From DATFEN01 sp035691285 (lineage in GTDB: Bacteria; Acidobacteriota; Vicinamibacteria; Fen-336): a stretch of DNA of 36,040 nucleotides. Below are positions 33,465 to 36,040 of this stretch, piece by piece. The notes beneath the pieces are model-generated. The model was not told where the DNA came from and did not search any database. It saw nothing but the letters and a program-made list of their open reading frames with translations. Positions within the stretch are counted from its first letter, which is position 1, and each line of letters begins with the position of its first letter. The translations under genes and the position numbers were made by a program. The DNA lies in contig DASSJI010000036.1 in NCBI GenBank assembly GCA_035691285.1, forward strand, positions 1-36,040, written 5' to 3'.

Positions 33465-34529
33465 GTTCCCCGTAACGGATGCAGCGATACCGCGGATGCG
33501 GCGTGAGGGGTTGCTGTATTTCCACTTGATGGGCTTGGGAGCTCGGTTGTAGAGACGGATGTATCGCATGAGCTTTCGCGCCAGGTCTTTGACCGAGGTG
33601 AAGACGCCTCTGGCAATGACGTGCCGTTCGATCTTGGAGAACCAAATCTCGACCTGGTTCAGCCAGGACGAGTAGGTGGGCGTGAAGTGCAGCTGGACGT
33701 TGGGGTGATCGGCGAGGAAGTCCTCGACGCGCTGGGTCTTGTGCGCGGAAAGGTTGTCCAGGATGACGTGGATCTCCTTGCCTTTCGGCTGACTCGCCAC
33801 GATGGAACCCAGAAACGCCACGAACTCGGCGCTGCTGTGACGGTCGACCGTCTGCCCCAGCACCGTGCCGGTGCGCGTGTTCAGAGCGGCGTAGAGCGAC
33901 AGCGTCCCGTGGCGGTAGTACTCGAAGCCATGCCGCTCCAAGCGACCGGGGCTGAGCGGCAGCACCGGATCCAGCCGGTCCAACGCTTGAATGGCGGTCT
34001 TCTCGTCCACACAGAACACCGCGGCGTGCTGCGGCGGATTGAGGTACAGCCCGATGACGTCCGCTGCCTTCTTCTCGAAGGCAGGATCGTTGGAGCGCAT
34101 GTAGCGCGTGATGCGATGCGGCTTGATACCCGCCCGCGCCCAAGCCCGATGCACCAGCATGTGGCTGACACCCAGCTTCTCGGCAAGGCGGCGCGTGCTC
34201 CAGTGCGTGGACCCGTCAGTGGGCTTCTTCTTGGTCGCCGCCAGGATCCGCGCTTCCATCGCGGGCGTCAAAGCCGTCGCCTTTCGACCTCGATAACGTG
34301 GGTAAAGGGCCGCCAGCCCACCCGTCACGAAGCGACCCTTCCAACGCGTGATGTATGTCCGGCTGCAATCCAATTTCTCCTGGATCGTGTCGAAGGTCTC
34401 ACCGTCCGCCAGCATCAGAATCATGCGCGCACGCCGTACGTCGTCCGCCCGCGCCGTGCGCGACCGCTGGCGAATCTCGAGCTCCTCACGGTCCCGTCTG
34501 CTGAGAGCGACCACCGATTCGGAGTGCAT
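33462..34529 (-). CDS. IS630-family transposase (element B)
   Basis: A 355-residue single-frame transposase. The N-terminal helix-turn-helix region includes TFDTIQEKLDCSRTYITRWK and a winged-helix continuation (STRRLAEKLGVSHMLVHRAW). The DDE core is intact: Asp in VFCVDEKTA, Asp in VILDNLSAHK and Glu in SSWLNQVEIWFSKIE. The ATG at 34529 gives a normal length. The TAA stop codon is formed by the TA target dinucleotide at the junction with element A plus the preceding base, so the gene has no stop codon of its own inside the element. Confidence 0.9.
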   Translation of the reverse strand: MHSESVVALSRRDREELEIRQRSRTARADDVRRARMILMLADGETFDTIQEKLDCSRTYITRWKGRFVTGGLAALYPRYRGRKATALTPAMEARILAATKKKPTDGSTHWSTRRLAEKLGVSHMLVHRAWARAGIKPHRITRYMRSNDPAFEKKAADVIGLYLNPPQHAAVFCVDEKTAIQALDRLDPVLPLSPGRLERHGFEYYRHGTLSLYAALNTRTGTVLGQTVDRHSSAEFVAFLGSIVASQPKGKEIHVILDNLSAHKTQRVEDFLADHPNVQLHFTPTYSSWLNQVEIWFSKIERHVIARGVFTSVKDLARKLMRYIRLYNRAPKPIKWKYSNPSRRIRGIAASVTGN

Positions 34530-34586
34530 GCAGCATGATCCGATATCCCGGTAGCGCTCTCAGTGATACAGAACACTAGCGGGAAC
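33465..34586 (-). mobile_element. IS630-family insertion sequence B, abutting element A
   Basis: About 1.1 kb around a second, different IS630 transposase. Candidate ends are short imperfect inverted repeats: GTTCCCCGTAACG from 33465, and the complement of the stretch ending at 34586 (GTTCCCGCTAGTG). The left flank is TA, shared with element A; the right flank is TG, so the target duplication is not clean. Ends are assigned with moderate confidence. Confidence 0.6.
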
Positions 34587-34634
34587 TGGGCAGCCTGCCT
34601 CTTCGTCGCTGATCCGCAGTGATCCCGTTGAGGG

Positions 34635-35120
34635 TTACTGCCGGGTGATGCCGCTGTAAGCGAGCTCCAGCTCCTCTTGCGTGACGTTGTCCTTGAGGGA
34701 ATAGGTCACGTTGGTTGGCCACGCGTCCTTCAACTCCCAGGAGGCGACCGCGGTGCCCGTCTGGTCCAGGATGGTGATGGTGACGTCGCGCTGGGCCGTG
34801 CGACCCCGGCCGGTCAACACCTGCTGCCGCCAGTCCCACCAGTCCCGGTTCGTCGTGAGACCCCTGATGATCCGGACGCCGCCCTGGAGCTTGACGGCCC
34901 TGCCCCGTCCGTCGTTCCCGGCCGACGTGAGATCCCCGAGCCCCTCCATGCCTGTCGCGAAGGACTCCAGCTGGCCGCTCACGACCATGTAAACGTGGAA
35001 GACGGCGGGCAAGGGATCGGGTGTCTGCGGTGCGGCGAGGAGGGGCGTTGTGGCCACGAGGGCAGCGACGCCCACGACCAGCAAAACGACCCATCGGGAG
35101 CAGCAAGCCTTGGCGGGCAT
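34635..35120 (-). CDS. phage tail tube (gp19-like) domain protein with a signal peptide
   Basis: A 161-residue protein. The body resembles the T4 gp19-like tail tube/conserved phage tail family, also used by contractile injection systems: VVSGQLESFATGMEGLG, VKLQGGVRIIRGLTTNRDWW, DWRQQVLTG, VTITILDQTGTAVASWELKD, AWPTNV and ELELAYSGI follow the family order. Unlike such proteins it begins with a clear Sec signal or membrane anchor (RWVVLLVVGVAALVATTPLL, then AAPQ). AAAGGAG lies at ideal distance from the ATG. No sheath, baseplate or other tail gene is nearby. It may be a co-opted, exported tube-fold protein. The tail-like fold is a family-level judgement; function unknown. Confidence 0.7.
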   Translation of the reverse strand: MPAKACCSRWVVLLVVGVAALVATTPLLAAPQTPDPLPAVFHVYMVVSGQLESFATGMEGLGDLTSAGNDGRGRAVKLQGGVRIIRGLTTNRDWWDWRQQVLTGRGRTAQRDVTITILDQTGTAVASWELKDAWPTNVTYSLKDNVTQEELELAYSGITRQ

Positions 35121-35457
35121 GGAAACTCCTTTCTAAGGAGAGACGCGTGAAGCGCGGCGAGAACGTATCAGCTTTCTCGGCCGGCCAAAACGCTGTATCT
35201 GGAGGGAGCCCGGTTGCGAGCTTACGGGATTGGCGACCCTGGTGGGATTCGAACCCACGATACCGACGGCGCGAGCAGGAGGCGGCGAACCGCACGCTCT
35301 TGGACCTACCCTGTGGTGCAGAGGTCGAGACAAGCAGGTTCGACTGACCGTCGGCCGTCCCCGGGCAGGCGTGGGCCTGAGCCTCGCCTTCCACTTCGGA
35401 CTCGCTCCCCGTCCACGAACGGTCGAGCCGTGGAAACGCAGACTCTCGCGATGGCTG
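35121..35457. other. 337-bp intergenic stretch with a tRNA fragment
   Basis: Between the tail-like gene and the VapC gene I see no supportable coding region. Open frames here are low-complexity shadows, including one reading GGIRTHD, which is a known artefact of translating tRNA T-arms. The only recognisable element is the tRNA 3' fragment at 35231-35262. Confidence 0.6.
35231..35262 (-). pseudogene. 3' fragment of a tRNA gene (T-arm, acceptor strand, CCA)
   Basis: On the minus strand the sequence reads GTGGGTTCGAATCCCAC, a perfect T-stem and loop (35242-35258), followed by CAGGGTC, a discriminator G and an encoded CCA (ending at 35231). No matching 5' acceptor strand, D-arm or anticodon arm is found in the next 95 bp, so this is a partial tRNA. 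Such 3' fragments are commonly left as att sites by tRNA-targeting integrases. Confidence 0.65.
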
Positions 35458-35871
35458 TTACAGGTCGCGCGGGAGAAGGCGCGGGCTTCCGCGGAGCTTG
35501 ACCGCCCCGAAGTGGCGGAGGTCGAGGGTCGCGATCGCCTCGGCCGCTCGCCGCTCGGCCATCGCCATGACCACGGTGTCGACGAGCCCCAGCCGCAGCG
35601 CCCGATGGCGGCGGGCGAGCTCTTCCCCACGTACGAGATCGAGCGGGTCGCCCCACTCGACGACCCACGCGCCCGCGGCGAGGTCGGACGAGAAGCGCTC
35701 CTGGGCCTTCGACCCCACGTGCTGGGCCAGCAGGTAGTCGACTTCCGGCAGGATCGCCCACGGCAGCAGCCAGGAATCGGGTCTGGCCTCGAACAGGCGG
35801 CGCAGCGGGCCGTGGTGGCGGTCGTCGGCGTCGACCAGGGCCACGATCGCGCCGGTGTCGGCGACGATCAC
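35458..35871 (-). CDS. vapC: PIN-domain toxin (VapC family), second pair
   Basis: A 137-residue PIN protein with all four acidic residues: Asp5 (VADTGAIVAL), Glu43 (LPEVDYLL), Asp98 (GLVDTVVMAMAE) and Asp117 (TLDLRHF). It is probably an active ribonuclease toxin. GTG 35871 overlaps the upstream antitoxin stop by GTGA. It differs clearly in sequence from the toxin at 27020-27415, so the two pairs are not recent duplicates. Confidence 0.9.
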   Translation of the reverse strand: MIVADTGAIVALVDADDRHHGPLRRLFEARPDSWLLPWAILPEVDYLLAQHVGSKAQERFSSDLAAGAWVVEWGDPLDLVRGEELARRHRALRLGLVDTVVMAMAERRAAEAIATLDLRHFGAVKLRGSPRLLPRDL

Positions 35872-36040
35872 CGCCGGCCGAGGCCCTTCAGCAAGGCTTC
35901 CGCCTTCTCCGCGACGTCGCCCCGTCGGCTGCGACCCGCCCCTAGACTGCGTGGCAGGCGCCGCGCCCCGCGCCGCGCCGCGTACTCCACGACGGCCTCA
36001 CGCACGAGCTCCGCCGCGGCTCGCCCCTCTCGGCGCGCCA
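35868..36040 (-). CDS. vapB: VapB-type antitoxin, partial (5' end beyond window)
   Basis: The frame running in from the window edge reads ARREGRAAAELVREAVVEYA, then ARRGARRLPRSLGAGRSRRG and DVAEKAEALLKG. This is the second helix of a ribbon-helix-helix domain followed by the toxin-binding tail typical of VapB (LPRSLGAGRS... DVAEKAE). The N-terminal ribbon lies outside the window. The stop overlaps the toxin start (GTGA), giving the expected antitoxin-toxin order. Confidence 0.8.
   Translation of the reverse strand, partial: ARREGRAAAELVREAVVEYAARRGARRLPRSLGAGRSRRGDVAEKAEALLKGLGRR

Noticed and set aside
35231..35325. Complete class II tRNA on the minus strand
   Set aside because: A weak 5' CGACCTC match exists at 35319-35325, but no D-arm or anticodon stem-loop can be folded. 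Kept only as a 3' fragment.
35214..35501. Open frame reading GGIRTHDTDGAS
   Set aside because: Well-known artefact of translating a tRNA T-arm; no other support.

Overview
The window is about 36 kb of very GC-rich, tightly packed bacterial DNA. GTG starts are common, and many adjacent genes overlap by a stop/start GTGA, ATGA or TGATG. An outer-membrane porin, a periplasmic amidase with an AMIN domain, SCO/SenC and lipoprotein-type secretion point to a diderm. A Ser/Thr kinase remnant, nucleotide-transporter/HEAT/cNMP proteins and dnaE2 would fit a soil or sediment Acidobacteriota or Myxococcota-like lineage. There is no rRNA or marker gene here to settle the phylum, so this is a weak inference.

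Layout. (1) 1-2861, plus strand: C-terminus of FtsK, a TPR/AMIN/amidase_3 cell-wall amidase and a small membrane protein. (2) 2858-10458: a lipid-granule region. On the plus strand lie a PhaR-type regulator, a phasin-like protein and a patatin. Converging on them is a six-gene minus-strand operon: fatty-acyl-reductase-like protein, second phasin-like protein, SDR protein, acyltransferase, alpha/beta hydrolase and a small membrane protein. No PHA synthase is visible. (3) 10533-23034, plus strand: an envelope/transport run with a transporter-HEAT-cNMP fusion, porin O/P, subtilase, orphan solute-binding lipoprotein, a second transporter-HEAT protein, a separate protein with two cNMP-binding-like domains, and a secreted Cys-rich Sel1 protein. 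(4) 23057-26761: a small Cys-rich protein on the minus strand, then a CuA subunit II, a type-B heme-copper subunit I and SenC. Subunit I lacks the active-site Tyr of oxidases, so this looks like a norSY-senC (sNOR-type) NO reductase. A RibD/DHFR-like gene follows. (5) 26758-36040: an accessory region with a VapBC/FitAB-type pair under a tandem operator, dnaE2, remnants of an IS91-type transposase and a kinase, an AbiEii-like nucleotidyltransferase with a partner, two abutting IS630 elements (one with a -1 frameshift site), a signal-peptide-bearing phage-tail-tube-like protein, a tRNA 3' fragment and a second VapBC pair cut by the window end.

The points most worth following up are the Tyr-less heme-copper reductase, the fused and split versions of the transporter-HEAT-cNMP architecture side by side, the phasin-containing neutral-lipid operon, the secreted tail-tube-like protein, and a recurring promoter geometry. 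In that geometry a -10 box sits 5-6 nt before a GTG or ATG start, which implies leaderless transcripts.
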